64,000 nucleotides of DNA from Vibrio tubiashii ATCC 19109. GTDB taxonomy: Bacteria; Pseudomonadota; Gammaproteobacteria; Enterobacterales; Vibrionaceae. Below, piece by piece: positions 50,955 through 61,747 of this stretch (positions within the stretch are counted from its first letter, which is position 1; every line of letters starts with the position of its first letter). The stretch spans positions 868,001 through 932,000 of the forward strand of contig NZ_CP009355.1 in NCBI RefSeq assembly GCF_000772105.1, in the 5' to 3' direction. A program made the translations under genes and the position numbers. Below the pieces are notes generated by a model. That model worked only from the letters and a program-made list of their open reading frames with translations, searched no databases and was not told the DNA's origin.

Positions 50955-52421
50955 TTATGACAAATAGGCTTTCAATTTTTGACTTCTCTTAACGAGCAAC
51001 GTATCTAGAATTAACACGCTAATGATGGTCGCGCCCGCCAAAGGGAAAAGAACGCTCACCAATATTACGGTTGCGGCGCCAACCTTCCAAATACCTTCAT
51101 GTTCGAAACGGGCTGGTACGCCCAACTTATTCTGATTGGTCGGGCGACGTACCCACCACATCAAAGCCCCTGTAATTGAAATAACGATAAACGCTAAACA
51201 GAAGAAGACATTCAGCAACTTATTTATAATGCTTAAATCACCTTGGTGAAGTGAAACCCCAGCAGCCATAAGCTTAGCGACAACATTGTAGTCATCCCAA
51301 GTAACATCAACGAGCACTTCTCCAGTGTATTGGTCAAAGTGAGTGGTCCTATCTTTTCTTGGGTCAGTAACATCACCCGCCATTGAGTTAGCGGATACTG
51401 TGTAAACGCCGGTCTCAGATTGAGGTAAATAGACTTTAAATTGGGTGAAGCCGAGTGATGTCGCTTTGCTTACTATGCTATCGATTCCAACGCTCTGTGA
51501 TGTATCAAAAGGTTGATCAGAATGATGCTCGTGATGCCCTCCATGATGACCTTGCGATTCAGGAACTGCAGCGAGTTCTAAGTTCCAAGGCATTTCTTCC
51601 TCGCTACCGTGATTTAAGTCTGAGTGAATTAAAGTAGATTCCGGTTTTTCACCCCATGTGTAGTAGGTAGGAAATGTGTTCCAGCCTTGAACCATTTTCG
51701 CGCCCCATACCCCTGCCCATGCAAGGCCTGAAAGTAGAAATAGCAGTAAAACGATTGAAAGTGTTCCCCCTAGATTGGCGTGAAGATCTCGCATTAGAAT
51801 ACGCGAACCGCTGCGCATACGTACTTTGAGAAAACCCGCCTTAGTGGCGTTATCTGTTGGTAACCACAGATAAATGCCGCTGACTAACAGAAGAATGCCT
51901 AAACTCGCAGACACTTCAATCAAGTAATCTCCCCATTCACCAATCAGCAATGTTCCATGGATATCGTTAGCAAGTTGATACCAGCTGTCACTGCGATCGA
52001 TTTCACCTAGAACTTCACCGGAGTATGGATTAACCGTCACTAAGATAGACTTGCCATCTTCATGTCTGACATTAAATCTGTTCGCTTTTGTACTTGATTC
52101 AGATGCAACAAATTGGGTGACTTGCGAGTCAGGATACTTTTCCTTGACCGAACGCAGTTGAATGGAAGGTGGTAGAGTTTGCGCCTGCGGAGCAACTGTG
52201 ATGATTTCACTGTATCTTGTTTGTTCAATTTCGTCATCAAATAGCATCACAAGCCCAGTAATACTTAACATGAGCATAAATGGGATAACGAAAAGACCTG
52301 CATAAAAGTGCCAACGCCAGGTGAGAAAATAGCGTGCTTTTGCTTTAACCTTATTTGAATCGTCACTTTGAGATGAACGTAGTGATCCCTTAGGTTGAGT
52401 CTGAGATTGACTACCCAACAT
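50955..52421 (-). CDS. PepSY-associated membrane protein (PiuB-like)
   Basis: 488 residues from the ATG of MLGSQSQTQ, with AAGGAA upstream. Four or five membrane helices: WHFYAGLFVIPFMLMLSITG near the N-terminus, and further spans near 180-200, 225-250, 400-420 and 450-475. The periplasmic loop has a His-rich stretch (GHHGGHHEHHSD). Family members reduce or handle iron siderophores, or possibly copper. The downstream DUF2946 neighbour supports metal handling. Confidence 0.85.
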   Translation of the reverse strand: MLGSQSQTQPKGSLRSSQSDDSNKVKAKARYFLTWRWHFYAGLFVIPFMLMLSITGLVMLFDDEIEQTRYSEIITVAPQAQTLPPSIQLRSVKEKYPDSQVTQFVASESSTKANRFNVRHEDGKSILVTVNPYSGEVLGEIDRSDSWYQLANDIHGTLLIGEWGDYLIEVSASLGILLLVSGIYLWLPTDNATKAGFLKVRMRSGSRILMRDLHANLGGTLSIVLLLFLLSGLAWAGVWGAKMVQGWNTFPTYYTWGEKPESTLIHSDLNHGSEEEMPWNLELAAVPESQGHHGGHHEHHSDQPFDTSQSVGIDSIVSKATSLGFTQFKVYLPQSETGVYTVSANSMAGDVTDPRKDRTTHFDQYTGEVLVDVTWDDYNVVAKLMAAGVSLHQGDLSIINKLLNVFFCLAFIVISITGALMWWVRRPTNQNKLGVPARFEHEGIWKVGAATVILVSVLFPLAGATIISVLILDTLLVKRSQKLKAYLS

Positions 52422-52540
52422 TACAATTTCCTTTTTTGAGCGCACAGCAAAAATCTCGAAACATAGTCGAGTCGTTAGTGCTGAGCTTTACTTTAGTAAG
52501 TGGCTTATAGGGTCAATTGCCCTAGCCTTTGTTATTTGAT

Positions 52541-52906
52541 TTATATGAAGTTGTATGGAAGTAATGTAGGTGGCGCTCGGGGAATAGCGAGCTGAAATCG
52601 TTCACTTAGAGCCAAATAAGCGTACGAGTCGAATGTCGCTATCGATGTTCTTCTAAAGTGAGTGGGTGTTGGAAGTGTATCTTGGTGGAAACTTGAGAAG
52701 TGACTAAATGGACAAGGCTTACTGTGCTGAGTTTCAACCTTTCCCTCTTCGACTTGGACTAGCTCAAAGCCATTAATAGTACAAAGTGTCGCCCAAACGC
52801 CTGCACTGGCACCATGAGCGTTGATTACAGGCATCAAAGTCACAAGCACCCAACTTAGGGCACTTGCGATTAGCATAGTTCGCTTGAAGCTTGATGTCCG
52901 TATCAT
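52541..52906 (-). CDS. DUF2946-like exported protein
   Basis: 121 residues from the ATG of MIRTSSFKR. Signal-like N-terminus (LIASALSWVLVTLMPVINA), Cys in ATLCTING and KPCPFSHF, and the C-terminal RAPPTLLP, the pattern of DUF2946 proteins often found with metal transport. It lies about 120 bases upstream of the PepSY gene on the same strand. Confidence 0.7.
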   Translation of the reverse strand: MIRTSSFKRTMLIASALSWVLVTLMPVINAHGASAGVWATLCTINGFELVQVEEGKVETQHSKPCPFSHFSSFHQDTLPTPTHFRRTSIATFDSYAYLALSERFQLAIPRAPPTLLPYNFI

Positions 52907-53028
52907 AGTCACTCTCAATTAATTGAGAGTAAATATATAACCTTTTACTAACAAACTCAGTAAGGCTCGCTAAAAAACCTAACAAAGATCATGGTATTAG
53001 CATTGCCCATTCGAAATTTGCTGACTTA

Positions 53029-53412
53029 TTAGCCAAACAGCTTGCTCCAAATACTTGGGTTACGTTTATCGTGGTATTCCACTCGAAGGTCATCGACGGT
53101 TTTTAGCTCAGCTTTGGCCGCGTCTAGATCGCCCGAATCGAGTTTCTTCTCAACGGAATCAAGCGCAACGGAAAGCTTGCTAAAGCCCTCGAAATAGATA
53201 TCAAATTTTTCTGGTGGGTAGTTACCGCGCTTAGACTGCTCGACTAACTCAGAAAGGTTATTAACAGCAGACTTCATATCGCTGACTTCAGTGGCTTCAG
53301 CGGCATGTTTAAACTCTACTTTCATCTGCTTCATTGCCGCTTTAAGATCAAAATCGCTGGCAAAAGCTTGTGCTGACATGGCTAGGGCAAAAACTGGGAT
53401 TAACTTTCTCAT
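53029..53412 (-). CDS. Cytochrome b562 family protein
   Basis: 127 residues from the ATG at 53410-53412; the upstream stretch lacks a signal. Signal peptide LIPVFALAMSAQAFA, then a four-helix bundle: LKAAMKQMKVEFKHAAEATE with a Met ligand candidate, and a final helix KTVDDLRVEYHDKRNPS with the His candidate. Periplasmic; the heme ligation is inferred from position. Single gene. Confidence 0.8.
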   Translation of the reverse strand: MRKLIPVFALAMSAQAFASDFDLKAAMKQMKVEFKHAAEATEVSDMKSAVNNLSELVEQSKRGNYPPEKFDIYFEGFSKLSVALDSVEKKLDSGDLDAAKAELKTVDDLRVEYHDKRNPSIWSKLFG

Positions 53413-53493
53413 TATATTTTTCTTGTGTGTGGGACTAGGAACAGGAAGTGTACTGAATTTAGTCAGCACACTAGAAGCGAATATTGTATCAAC

Positions 53494-54237
53494 TTATAAA
53501 TGCTGATACTCAGAAATGGTTGAATGACCTCGAAGCGCCAAGAACGCTAAAAATTGCTTTACACTATGCGTAATGACTTGAGAGTTATCCACCCCGACTT
53601 TATCTAAAAGATCAGAAACTTTTGAAAGGTTGCCTACGTCCTGGCAAAAGTGAGCGTCACTGCCTGTTGTGAAGTAAACCCCAATCTCTTTACCGAGTTT
53701 TGCAATCTCGGCGCAACGTTCAACACTTCCTACGCGACTATTGCCTTTTAAGGTGGTGTTATTAATTTCTATGGCGACGTTATGCTCTTTCGCACACCTC
53801 AACACTTGCTCATAATCAAAATCGAAATTTGGATTACCTAGGTGGCCAAGTGCATCTACCTTTCCGCTCTTAATCGTGTTCAGTAGAGCGAGCGTATGGG
53901 ACTGTTTATCACTTGGTTTGAATACAGGCTCATGAAAGCTAGCTATCACCCAATCGAGGCTTTTATAAGAAGTCGGATGGACATCCACTTCCCCTTCCGT
54001 ATTAAGAATGTTTGACTCTACGCCTCGGATTACCGCAACACCTTCGATGAACCTTGGTAAAACACGTTGGTTGGAAAAAAACCAATAGTGCGGAGCCCCT
54101 GGCATTGATTCGGCATGATCGGTTGTGCAGAACATCTCTAGACCATTTTCTTTCGCCATACGAGCGTTTTCTATCAAAGTGCTGTAGGCGTGACCACTGG
54201 CGTATGTGTGGGTATGGGTGTCGATAACGAGGTTCAT
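53494..54237 (-). CDS. PHP-domain phosphatase (YcdX family)
   Basis: 247 residues from the ATG of [20 protein letters not shown]. Metal-binding motifs: [44 protein letters not shown] and [12 protein letters not shown], as in YcdX-type trinuclear zinc phosphatases. No signal. Likely a general phosphoesterase of unknown substrate. Confidence 0.92.
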   Translation of the reverse strand: MNLVIDTHTHTYASGHAYSTLIENARMAKENGLEMFCTTDHAESMPGAPHYWFFSNQRVLPRFIEGVAVIRGVESNILNTEGEVDVHPTSYKSLDWVIASFHEPVFKPSDKQSHTLALLNTIKSGKVDALGHLGNPNFDFDYEQVLRCAKEHNVAIEINNTTLKGNSRVGSVERCAEIAKLGKEIGVYFTTGSDAHFCQDVGNLSKVSDLLDKVGVDNSQVITHSVKQFLAFLALRGHSTISEYQHL

Positions 54238-54406
54238 AGTTCTATATAGATAGTGATAGTTGCCTGTTATGTTATCAGCCAATTTAGCTTCTTGCTTGTA
54301 ATTCGTGCCCTTGTTTACGTTATTGAATTTAGATGACAGATCTTGAAATTTTGCAGGATTCAGGAATTGTTCGATACTTATTAGGTGTCATGCTTATGGT
54401 CGAGCT

Positions 54407-57283
54407 ATGAGAAAACGCCGTTATTCTTTAAGTATTCATATCACTACTCTGTTTCTTGTTCTGACTACATTAGTAGGCTCGGTACTGATTGCTATTAGCT
54501 ATAAACATGCGCAAGCACTGCTTACTGGCAGTGCAAAAGAACTAAGCCAAGAGAACAGCCGCAAGCTTGAATCCACATTTCAGGTCAAAGCCGGACCGAT
54601 ATTAACCACTCTCGATTTTATGTCGCTGAGCCAAGCCATCGATAGCCACAAATCGCCTGTTAGGCACATTCGGTTTTTAACTTCACTGCAAACCATCTTC
54701 CAACGAAATCCGGGCGTCGTAGCACTCTACTATGCTAATGAGTCTGGTGATTTTACTTTGGTTAGAGCATTAAGAACCAATGCCGATCGTGAGAGGTTTG
54801 ACGCCCCAAACAAAGCGTCACTGATGATTAATACCACACGTGTTTCTGGCTTAAATGAGTTTTACTTTTTAGATGGTGCCTACCGCAGTTTAGGTCACCG
54901 TAAAACTAAAGATAATAAGTTCGACCCTAGAGTGAGGCCGTGGTTTATCAACGCTGACAAAGATGGGGTTATCAGGCTAACAGAGCCATATTTTTTTTAC
55001 TTCCTTAAAACCAATGGCGTGACATTGTCACGTAGATCACCCGACGGTACCAAAGTAGTTGGAGCGGATTTCACCCTTACTTCACTTTCCGACCAGATCA
55101 GTCAGATGGGCTACTCTGAAAACACCAAACTTGTCTTGTTTGACAATCAATTTAAGGTATTGGCTCGGCATAATCTGGATGGCGTGACAGAAACGGATGG
55201 CGAAATCACTTCAGATGCTTTAAAAGGCACTGTTTTTGAAGGTGTAATTAATCGCAGTTCAAGCCAAATCATTTACGAAACGGTTGAAGCCGACAACAAA
55301 AAATGGTCGGTAACATTAACGCCCGTGAACCTTAACAAGCAGACACGTTTGCTACTTGCAGAGGCGACGCCTCAAGACGATCTGCTCGCTACTCTGCTTT
55401 CAATGAGGGACAAACAAGTCAGTGTTGCACTTGCCATGCTACTCATGAGCTTTGTTATTGTTTGGCTCGTAGCAAGACGCTTAGCCAATCCGTTACATGC
55501 ATTAATGCGTCAAACCGATAATATTGCTCGTTTTGATTTCAAGAAGACACGTTACTCGAAGAGCGTAATTAAAGAAGTCGCAAACCTGACTGAATCGATA
55601 GAGCTCATGGAGCATACTCTCTATGATCTATTGAGACTATTAAGGGACACAGCGAGCAATACCGACTTTTCAGTTTTGGCAAAAACCATCGCACACCAAA
55701 GCTTCTTAGTCACAAGAGCAGAAACGATCGTACTTTATATTAAAGATGAAAAAGAGAGTGGTTATACCGTCGCTGCAAACCACGCCATCATTCCATTCAA
55801 AATCGATGTTAACGAGCTCGTTGCGCATACCGCATGGGTCAGTACTGACCTTGCCAAGGGCGAAATAGTCCACTTAAATCGCGAAGACAATGCGCTAGCA
55901 AACTATAGAGAATCCCTCTTTAATTCGGATGTTTACCTGTTTCCTTTGCACAACCGTGATAATCAATTAGTCGGAATTTTACTTTTAGGGTATGAACGGA
56001 CAATCACTCAAGAGCAAGCAGATAAGCATGCCTTCCTAAAAGAGTTGTTGAGTTTTGCTGAAATCGCCAAAGAGAATATCGACCGGATTGAGCAACAAAA
56101 AGAGATGCTTAATGCGTTTGTCGAACTGATCGCTTCTGCAATTGATACCAAATCGCCCTACACAGGAAGTCACTGTCAACGCGTTCCTGAGTTAACCAAA
56201 ATGCTTGTGAAAGCCGCAGTTGATGACGACACTCACTTCCCACTCTTCAGCATGTCAAAAGAACAGTGGGAAGAGCTACATTTGGCTGCGTGGCTGCATG
56301 ATTGCGGCAAGGTAACCACGCCGGAATACGTTATTGATAAAGCCACCAAATTAGAAACCATCTATGACCGTATTCATGAAGTACGCATGCGGTTTGAGTT
56401 GTTGAAATCACAGGCTGAGGTCGAGTATTGGCAAGGCGTAGCCAGTGGTGAAGATAAACAACAGCTTAAGGAAGCTTTAAAACAGAAACAACAACAACTA
56501 GATGATGACTTCGCATTCATCGGTGAATGTAATCTTGGCGGTGAATCGATGAGTAAAGAAGCCCTCGCCCGCCTTAACACCATCAGCAAGTATAAATGGA
56601 CAAGAACTCTGGACGACAAAGTTGGTGTTTCATGGGTAGAAAAAGCGCGATGCGCGTCTACTCAACCTCTTCCTGTAGAAGAGACACTGCTATCGGATAA
56701 ACAGGTTCATCAGATTCACTGGGATGTTAATGGCAAGCCTCAGGATTTCTGGCAGGAAGAGTTCGCGCTAAAACCTAGTGATTTGAAATACAACCGTGGC
56801 GAACTGTACAACTTATCGATCGAGCGCGGTACCTTAAACTCAGAAGAGCGCTTTATTATTAATGATCACATCATTCAAACCATAATGATGCTCAAGCGTT
56901 TACCTTACCCTGAACATTTGAAAAACGTGCCAGAAATCGCTGGCGGGCACCATGAACGGGTAGATGGTCGCGGGTATCCTAAGGGGCTATACGAAGAAGA
57001 ACTTTCTCTACCGGCAAGAGTGATGGCAATAGCCGATGTCTTTGAAGCACTTACTTCTAGCGACAGGCCATATAAAAAGGCTAAAACACTTTCCGAATCC
57101 ATTGAAATCATGACTGATATGGCGACCAGTGGTCATATTGATCCTAAGCTTTATTTAATTTTCCTAGAGCAATCGATCGACCAAGAGTATGCGCAGCGAT
57201 TCCTCGATAACTCACAAATAACAGCTATAGATCGCGAGGATCACATGAGGAGAGTAAAAACCTTTATCAAATCGCACTTCTGA
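54407..57283 (+). CDS. Cache-HAMP-GAF-HD-GYP c-di-GMP phosphodiesterase
   Basis: 958 residues. Membrane helix about 13-33, periplasmic dCache domain to about 325, second helix VALAMLLMSFVIVWLVARRL, HAMP about 356-405, a GAF-like domain about 415-560, and an HD-GYP domain: SPYTGSHCQRVPELTKMLV, LAAWLHDCGKVTTPEYVIDK and GGHHERVDGRGYPKGLY. Between HD and GYP lies an insert of about 140 residues (Gln/Lys-rich helix, then WTRTLDDKVGVSWVEKARCA), much longer than the usual spacing. It should degrade c-di-GMP in response to a ligand. Confidence 0.92.
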   Translation: MRKRRYSLSIHITTLFLVLTTLVGSVLIAISYKHAQALLTGSAKELSQENSRKLESTFQVKAGPILTTLDFMSLSQAIDSHKSPVRHIRFLTSLQTIFQRNPGVVALYYANESGDFTLVRALRTNADRERFDAPNKASLMINTTRVSGLNEFYFLDGAYRSLGHRKTKDNKFDPRVRPWFINADKDGVIRLTEPYFFYFLKTNGVTLSRRSPDGTKVVGADFTLTSLSDQISQMGYSENTKLVLFDNQFKVLARHNLDGVTETDGEITSDALKGTVFEGVINRSSSQIIYETVEADNKKWSVTLTPVNLNKQTRLLLAEATPQDDLLATLLSMRDKQVSVALAMLLMSFVIVWLVARRLANPLHALMRQTDNIARFDFKKTRYSKSVIKEVANLTESIELMEHTLYDLLRLLRDTASNTDFSVLAKTIAHQSFLVTRAETIVLYIKDEKESGYTVAANHAIIPFKIDVNELVAHTAWVSTDLAKGEIVHLNREDNALANYRESLFNSDVYLFPLHNRDNQLVGILLLGYERTITQEQADKHAFLKELLSFAEIAKENIDRIEQQKEMLNAFVELIASAIDTKSPYTGSHCQRVPELTKMLVKAAVDDDTHFPLFSMSKEQWEELHLAAWLHDCGKVTTPEYVIDKATKLETIYDRIHEVRMRFELLKSQAEVEYWQGVASGEDKQQLKEALKQKQQQLDDDFAFIGECNLGGESMSKEALARLNTISKYKWTRTLDDKVGVSWVEKARCASTQPLPVEETLLSDKQVHQIHWDVNGKPQDFWQEEFALKPSDLKYNRGELYNLSIERGTLNSEERFIINDHIIQTIMMLKRLPYPEHLKNVPEIAGGHHERVDGRGYPKGLYEEELSLPARVMAIADVFEALTSSDRPYKKAKTLSESIEIMTDMATSGHIDPKLYLIFLEQSIDQEYAQRFLDNSQITAIDREDHMRRVKTFIKSHF

Positions 57284-57644
57284 TCCTACCAGTTACAGCT
57301 ATATTGGAATGTTAGCTCTAATTTAGATCCATACCGTATAAATTTGCCACATCATTTATTTTCAACAACTTACGTTAACTACTAGTCAATATTTAATCGA
57401 TTGCCTTCTCAAAGGTTGATGTATGTCAAATAGTCATAGACAATACGCTGCCGTCTGTGAATATCGCCGCGACTTGTTACTAAACCAGTTGCAATTAATA
57501 ATTCAAATGGCATGAATTTTTGGTTTTGCCTATCAATACAATAGGCACGACCTATTTTATAATTTGAGGTGTCGTTGATACCGTTGGCAAACTTTAGTGC
57601 CAACAATTTAGGCACATGCTAACTACCTCGTTTCTAAGGGAAAG
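57284..57644. other. Intergenic region upstream of zwf
   Basis: 361 bases, AT-rich. It holds no gene I can support; 30-68-codon frames exist on both strands without ribosome sites. A good SD (AAGGGAAAG) precedes the zwf start. Confidence 0.5.
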
Positions 57645-59150
57645 ATGATGGTAATACCAGAAAACAGCAGCATCGTTATTTTTGGTGCTTCGGGCGACTT
57701 AACCTATCGCAAGTTGATCCCTGCTTTATATCACCTTTACTCAAACAAACAGCTACCAAAAAACTTCGCCATTTTAGGTGTAAGCCGAACTGAGTACAGT
57801 GATGACTCATACCGAGAAAAGCTAAAGCGTTCACTCCAAGAAATGGAGAAAACAGAACCAGCTACTCTTGATGCTTTTATTAATCATCTGCATTACCAAG
57901 CCATCAATACTTCAGATACTGCCGACTACGCTAAGCTATCAACCCGTCTTGACCAGCTATCTGAGCAGTACGGTTTCGAACAACGTAACACCCTATTCTA
58001 TTTAGCTACACCTCCTAGCCTTTATAGTGTCATCCCGGCAAGCCTTGCCGCTCATGGACTAAACAGCGAAGAAGACGGCTGGAAGCGCCTGATCATTGAA
58101 AAGCCATTTGGTTATGATCTCGAATCTGCTCAAAAGTTGGATAAAGAGATCCATGATCACTTCCAAGAACATCAGATTTACCGCATTGACCATTACTTAG
58201 GTAAAGAAACGGTACAAAACCTTCTTGTATTCCGCTTCTCTAACGCAATGTTCGAACCTCTTTGGAACCGCAACTTCATTGATTATGTAGAAATCACTGG
58301 TGCTGAATTCCTTGGTGTTGAAGAACGTGGTGGATATTACGACGGTTCTGGTGCGGTTCGTGACATGTTCCAAAACCACTTGCTACAAGTGTTAGCAATG
58401 GTTGGCATGGAGCCACCTGCACAGATCAATGCTGATTCTATGCGTGATGAAGTCGTTAAAGTCCTTCAGTGTTTGAAACCGCTAGAAGAAGATGATTTAC
58501 GAAACAACCTTGTGTTGGGGCAATACACAGAATCTGACGTTCGCGGCGAGTTCCTACCAAGTTACCGTGATGAGCCTGGCGTTGCTGAAGACTCTCGTAC
58601 AGAAACTTATGTCGGCCTTAAGGCGTACATTAACAACTGGCGTTGGAACGGCGTACCATTCTACGTACGCACAGGTAAACGTCTGCCGACTCGCGTAACT
58701 GAAGTTGTCATCCACTTTAAGCAAACACCTCACCCAGTATTTGGCCAGAATGCTCCGGAAAACAAACTGATTATCCGCATTCAACCAGATGAAGGGATTC
58801 AGATGAGTTTTGGCCTTAAAGAGCCTGGTGCAGGCTTTAATGCTAAAGAAGTGAAAATGAACTTCCACTACGCGTCTCTACAAGAAACGCAAATGCTGAC
58901 AGCATATGAACGCCTACTTCTTGATGCACTAAATGGCGATGCAACTTTGTTTGCACGTAGCGATGCTGTTGAAGCGTGTTGGAAGTACGTTCAACCGATT
59001 CTAGACTTCAAACAAGACCCGCAAGCCCTATTTGGATACGCTTGTGGTACGTGGGGACCAAAAGAGTCTGACGATTTGTTACAACGTGACGATCGTGCAT
59101 GGCGATTCCCATGTAAAAACCTAACAGATACGGATTACTGCGAACTATGA
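57645..59150 (+). CDS. zwf: Glucose-6-phosphate 1-dehydrogenase
   Basis: 501 residues. NADP Rossmann [15 protein letters not shown] at the N-terminus, EKPFGYDL, and the active site [19 protein letters not shown] with the catalytic His/Lys. First step of the oxidative pentose phosphate pathway, providing NADPH. Operon zwf-pgl-gnd with ATGA overlap to pgl. Confidence 0.98.
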   Translation: MMVIPENSSIVIFGASGDLTYRKLIPALYHLYSNKQLPKNFAILGVSRTEYSDDSYREKLKRSLQEMEKTEPATLDAFINHLHYQAINTSDTADYAKLSTRLDQLSEQYGFEQRNTLFYLATPPSLYSVIPASLAAHGLNSEEDGWKRLIIEKPFGYDLESAQKLDKEIHDHFQEHQIYRIDHYLGKETVQNLLVFRFSNAMFEPLWNRNFIDYVEITGAEFLGVEERGGYYDGSGAVRDMFQNHLLQVLAMVGMEPPAQINADSMRDEVVKVLQCLKPLEEDDLRNNLVLGQYTESDVRGEFLPSYRDEPGVAEDSRTETYVGLKAYINNWRWNGVPFYVRTGKRLPTRVTEVVIHFKQTPHPVFGQNAPENKLIIRIQPDEGIQMSFGLKEPGAGFNAKEVKMNFHYASLQETQMLTAYERLLLDALNGDATLFARSDAVEACWKYVQPILDFKQDPQALFGYACGTWGPKESDDLLQRDDRAWRFPCKNLTDTDYCEL

Positions 59151-59863
59151 TCAATCACAAGATTTTTCAAACAGCTGACCAAGTTGTAGAAAGCCTAGCT
59201 AATGATATGAAAGCGTTCAGTGAGCTTAACCGCCCTGTTCACATTTCACTGTCTGGTGGCAGCACACCAAAGATGCTGTTTAAACTTTTAGCACAAGCAC
59301 CCTATGCCGAAGGCATTCAGTGGAACAACCTACACTTTTGGTGGGGAGACGAGCGTTGTGTTGCCCCTGATGATGCTGAAAGTAACTACGGTGAAGCTAA
59401 CGCACTATTGTTCAGCCAAGTTAATCTACCTGCAGAGAACATTCACCGTATTCGTGGTGAAGATGAGCCCAAAGTTGAAGCTGAGCGTTTTGCTGAAGAA
59501 ATGGCATCTGTAATCCCTGCTGAAAATGGAACGCCAGTATTCGATTGGATACTTCTTGGTGTTGGTGCTGACGGCCACACGGCTTCGCTATTCCCAGGTC
59601 AAACAGACTATCAAGATGAGAACTTATCGGTATTAGCTTCTCATCCAGAATCAGGACAAATCCGCGTATCTAAAACCGCTAAGGTATTAGAAGCCGCGAA
59701 ACGTATCAGCTACCTTGTACTTGGTGCAGGTAAAGTCGATATCGTAAACGAAATTCATACCACTCCAGCGAGTGAGCTGCCGTACCCAGCAGCTAAAATC
59801 CAGTCTAAGGCTGGTGAAACGGAATGGTACTTAGATTCAGACGCAGCAGCAAAAATCGCTTAG
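59147..59863 (+). CDS. pgl: 6-phosphogluconolactonase
   Basis: 238 residues, DevB-type. [34 protein letters not shown] and [14 protein letters not shown] are the phosphate and active-site motifs. It hydrolyses the Zwf product. Start overlaps the zwf stop; gnd follows 35 bases later. Confidence 0.97.
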   Translation: MINHKIFQTADQVVESLANDMKAFSELNRPVHISLSGGSTPKMLFKLLAQAPYAEGIQWNNLHFWWGDERCVAPDDAESNYGEANALLFSQVNLPAENIHRIRGEDEPKVEAERFAEEMASVIPAENGTPVFDWILLGVGADGHTASLFPGQTDYQDENLSVLASHPESGQIRVSKTAKVLEAAKRISYLVLGAGKVDIVNEIHTTPASELPYPAAKIQSKAGETEWYLDSDAAAKIA

Positions 59864-59898
59864 TGCGAGCGTCCAAATAGGAAAATTGGAGAGAAATA

Positions 59899-61347
59899 AT
59901 GAAAGGTGATATCGGTGTAATTGGCCTAGCAGTAATGGGTCAAAACCTTATCCTAAACATGAACGACAACGGCTTCAAAGTTGTTGCTCATAACCGTACT
60001 GCTGCGAAAGTAGACGAGTTCCTAGAAGGCCCTGCGAAAGGCACTAACATCGTTGGCGCATACTCTCTAGAAGAGCTAGTTGAGAAGCTAGAAGCGCCAC
60101 GTAAAGTAATGCTAATGGTACGTGCAGGCGCAGTTGTTGACACATTCATTGACAACCTAATCCCGCTTCTAGACGAAGGTGACATCATCATTGACGGTGG
60201 TAACACTAACTACCCTGATACAAACCGCCGTGTAGCACATTGTCGTGAAAAAGGTATTCACTTTATTGGTACTGGTGTATCTGGTGGTGAAGAAGGTGCA
60301 CGTTTTGGCCCTTCAATCATGCCAGGCGGCGCAGCTGAAGCTTGGGAAGCGGTTAAGCCTATCTTCCAAGGTATCTCTGCAAAAACTGACGCTGGCGAAC
60401 CTTGTTGTGACTGGGTTGGTAACGACGGTGCTGGTCACTTCGTTAAGATGGTACACAATGGCATCGAATACGGTGACATGCAACTTATCACTGAAGCTTA
60501 CCAGTTCATGAAAGATGGTCTTGGTATGTCTGCTGACGAAATGCAAGCAGTATTCGCTGATTGGAACAAGACTGAGCTAGACAGCTACCTTGTTGAAATC
60601 ACTGCAGACATCCTTGGCTACAAAGATGAAGACGGCGAGCCTCTAGTTGAGAAGATCCTAGACACTGCTGGCCAAAAAGGTACCGGTAAATGGACAGGCA
60701 TCAACGCGCTAGACCTAGGTATTCCACTAACGCTTATCTCTGAGTCTGTATTCTCTCGTTGTCTGTCTGCTCTTAAAGATCAACGTGTTGAAGCTGAATC
60801 TCTGTTCGGTAAGACAATCACGCCAGTTGAAGGCGATAAGCAAGAATGGGTTGATGCACTTCGTCAAGCTCTACTAGCTTCTAAGATCATCTCTTACGCT
60901 CAAGGCTTCATGCTAATGCGCGAAGCGTCTAACGAAAACGGTTGGGACCTAAACTACGGTAACGTAGCACTAATGTGGCGTGGTGGTTGTATCATCCGCT
61001 CTGCGTTCCTAGGCAACATCCGTGATGCGTACGAAGCAAACCCAGACATCGCGTTCCTAGGTTCAGACGAGTACTTCAAAAACATCCTGCAAGGCAGCCT
61101 AGCGGCATGGCGTAAAGTAGCGGCGAAATCTTTAGAGTCTGGCATCCCAATGCCATGTACGATTTCTGCGCTATCTTTCCTAGACGGCTACACGACAGCT
61201 CGTCTACCAGCTAACCTGCTTCAAGCACAGCGTGACTACTTTGGCGCGCACACGTATGAGCGTACAGATCGTCCTCGTGGTGAGTTCTTCCACACAAACT
61301 GGACAGGTACAGGCGGCGATACGGCTTCTACTACCTACGACGTGTAA
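59899..61347 (+). CDS. gnd: 6-phosphogluconate dehydrogenase, decarboxylating
   Basis: 482 residues. GVIGLAVMGQNLILNM at the N-terminus, DGGNTNYPDTNRR, and FVKMVHNGIEYGDMQL with the catalytic Lys. Makes ribulose-5-phosphate and NADPH. It shows strongly biased codons (CTA Leu, GGT Gly), typical of high expression. Last gene of the operon, closed by the hairpin at 61417. Confidence 0.98.
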   Translation: MKGDIGVIGLAVMGQNLILNMNDNGFKVVAHNRTAAKVDEFLEGPAKGTNIVGAYSLEELVEKLEAPRKVMLMVRAGAVVDTFIDNLIPLLDEGDIIIDGGNTNYPDTNRRVAHCREKGIHFIGTGVSGGEEGARFGPSIMPGGAAEAWEAVKPIFQGISAKTDAGEPCCDWVGNDGAGHFVKMVHNGIEYGDMQLITEAYQFMKDGLGMSADEMQAVFADWNKTELDSYLVEITADILGYKDEDGEPLVEKILDTAGQKGTGKWTGINALDLGIPLTLISESVFSRCLSALKDQRVEAESLFGKTITPVEGDKQEWVDALRQALLASKIISYAQGFMLMREASNENGWDLNYGNVALMWRGGCIIRSAFLGNIRDAYEANPDIAFLGSDEYFKNILQGSLAAWRKVAAKSLESGIPMPCTISALSFLDGYTTARLPANLLQAQRDYFGAHTYERTDRPRGEFFHTNWTGTGGDTASTTYDV

Positions 61348-61416
61348 GAATTAGCTGAAAGGATGAGACTGAGGTTTATTAATACCTGAGTCTACTTCTA
61401 TAATTAAGCTGTTATG

Positions 61417-61451
61417 GAGGATGTTAACCAAGTTAACATCCTCTATTTTTT
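61417..61451 (+). terminator. Terminator of zwf-pgl-gnd
   Basis: Perfect 12-bp stem GAGGATGTTAAC / GTTAACATCCTC with loop CAA, followed by TATTTTTTG. Confidence 0.92.
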
Positions 61452-61543
61452 GAAACCTACAACATGGAATCTTCATCAAGCGATGACGATTAGGTGATTT
61501 GTCTAACCTGGATGGTTACAACTGTAAAATAGAGGTTCTTTCG

Positions 61544-61687
61544 ATGACTATTAATAAGTACTTTGTTTTTGTTCCACAACAAGAAGAACGTGGGATGAAT
61601 AAGGAACATAAAGTGGAAAACGAACAGGAAACTCAACGTCAGGCTTTAGTAAAACAAGCACAGCAGCAAGGTGGTGTGCAAGGCTAG
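61544..61687 (+). CDS. Small polar protein, unknown
   Basis: 47 residues from the ATG at 61544 with AGAGG 8 bases upstream: MTINKYFVFVPQQEERGMNK, then EHKVENEQETQRQALVKQAQ. An internal Met (MNKEHKV) is an alternative start. Charged and Gln-rich, helical. Real coding is plausible but not certain. Confidence 0.4.
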   Translation: MTINKYFVFVPQQEERGMNKEHKVENEQETQRQALVKQAQQQGGVQG

Positions 61688-61699
61688 GTTTCTAAAATA

Positions 61700-61722
61700 G
61701 AAGGGAGCGATTAGCTCCCTTC
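61700..61722. terminator. Bidirectional terminator between the small gene and LysR
   Basis: GAAGGGAGC / GCTCCCTTC with loop GATTA, then TTTACT. Confidence 0.75.
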
Positions 61723-61747
61723 TTTACTATTGTACTAAACGCTTGGT

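Noticed and set aside
57423..57515. 30-codon plus-strand frame MSNSHRQYAAVCEYRRDLLL
   Set aside because: No clear ribosome site and too short to judge; not listed as a gene.
57409..57615. 68-codon minus-strand frame upstream of zwf
   Set aside because: No ribosome site, no family features and antisense to the zwf leader; probably not coding.
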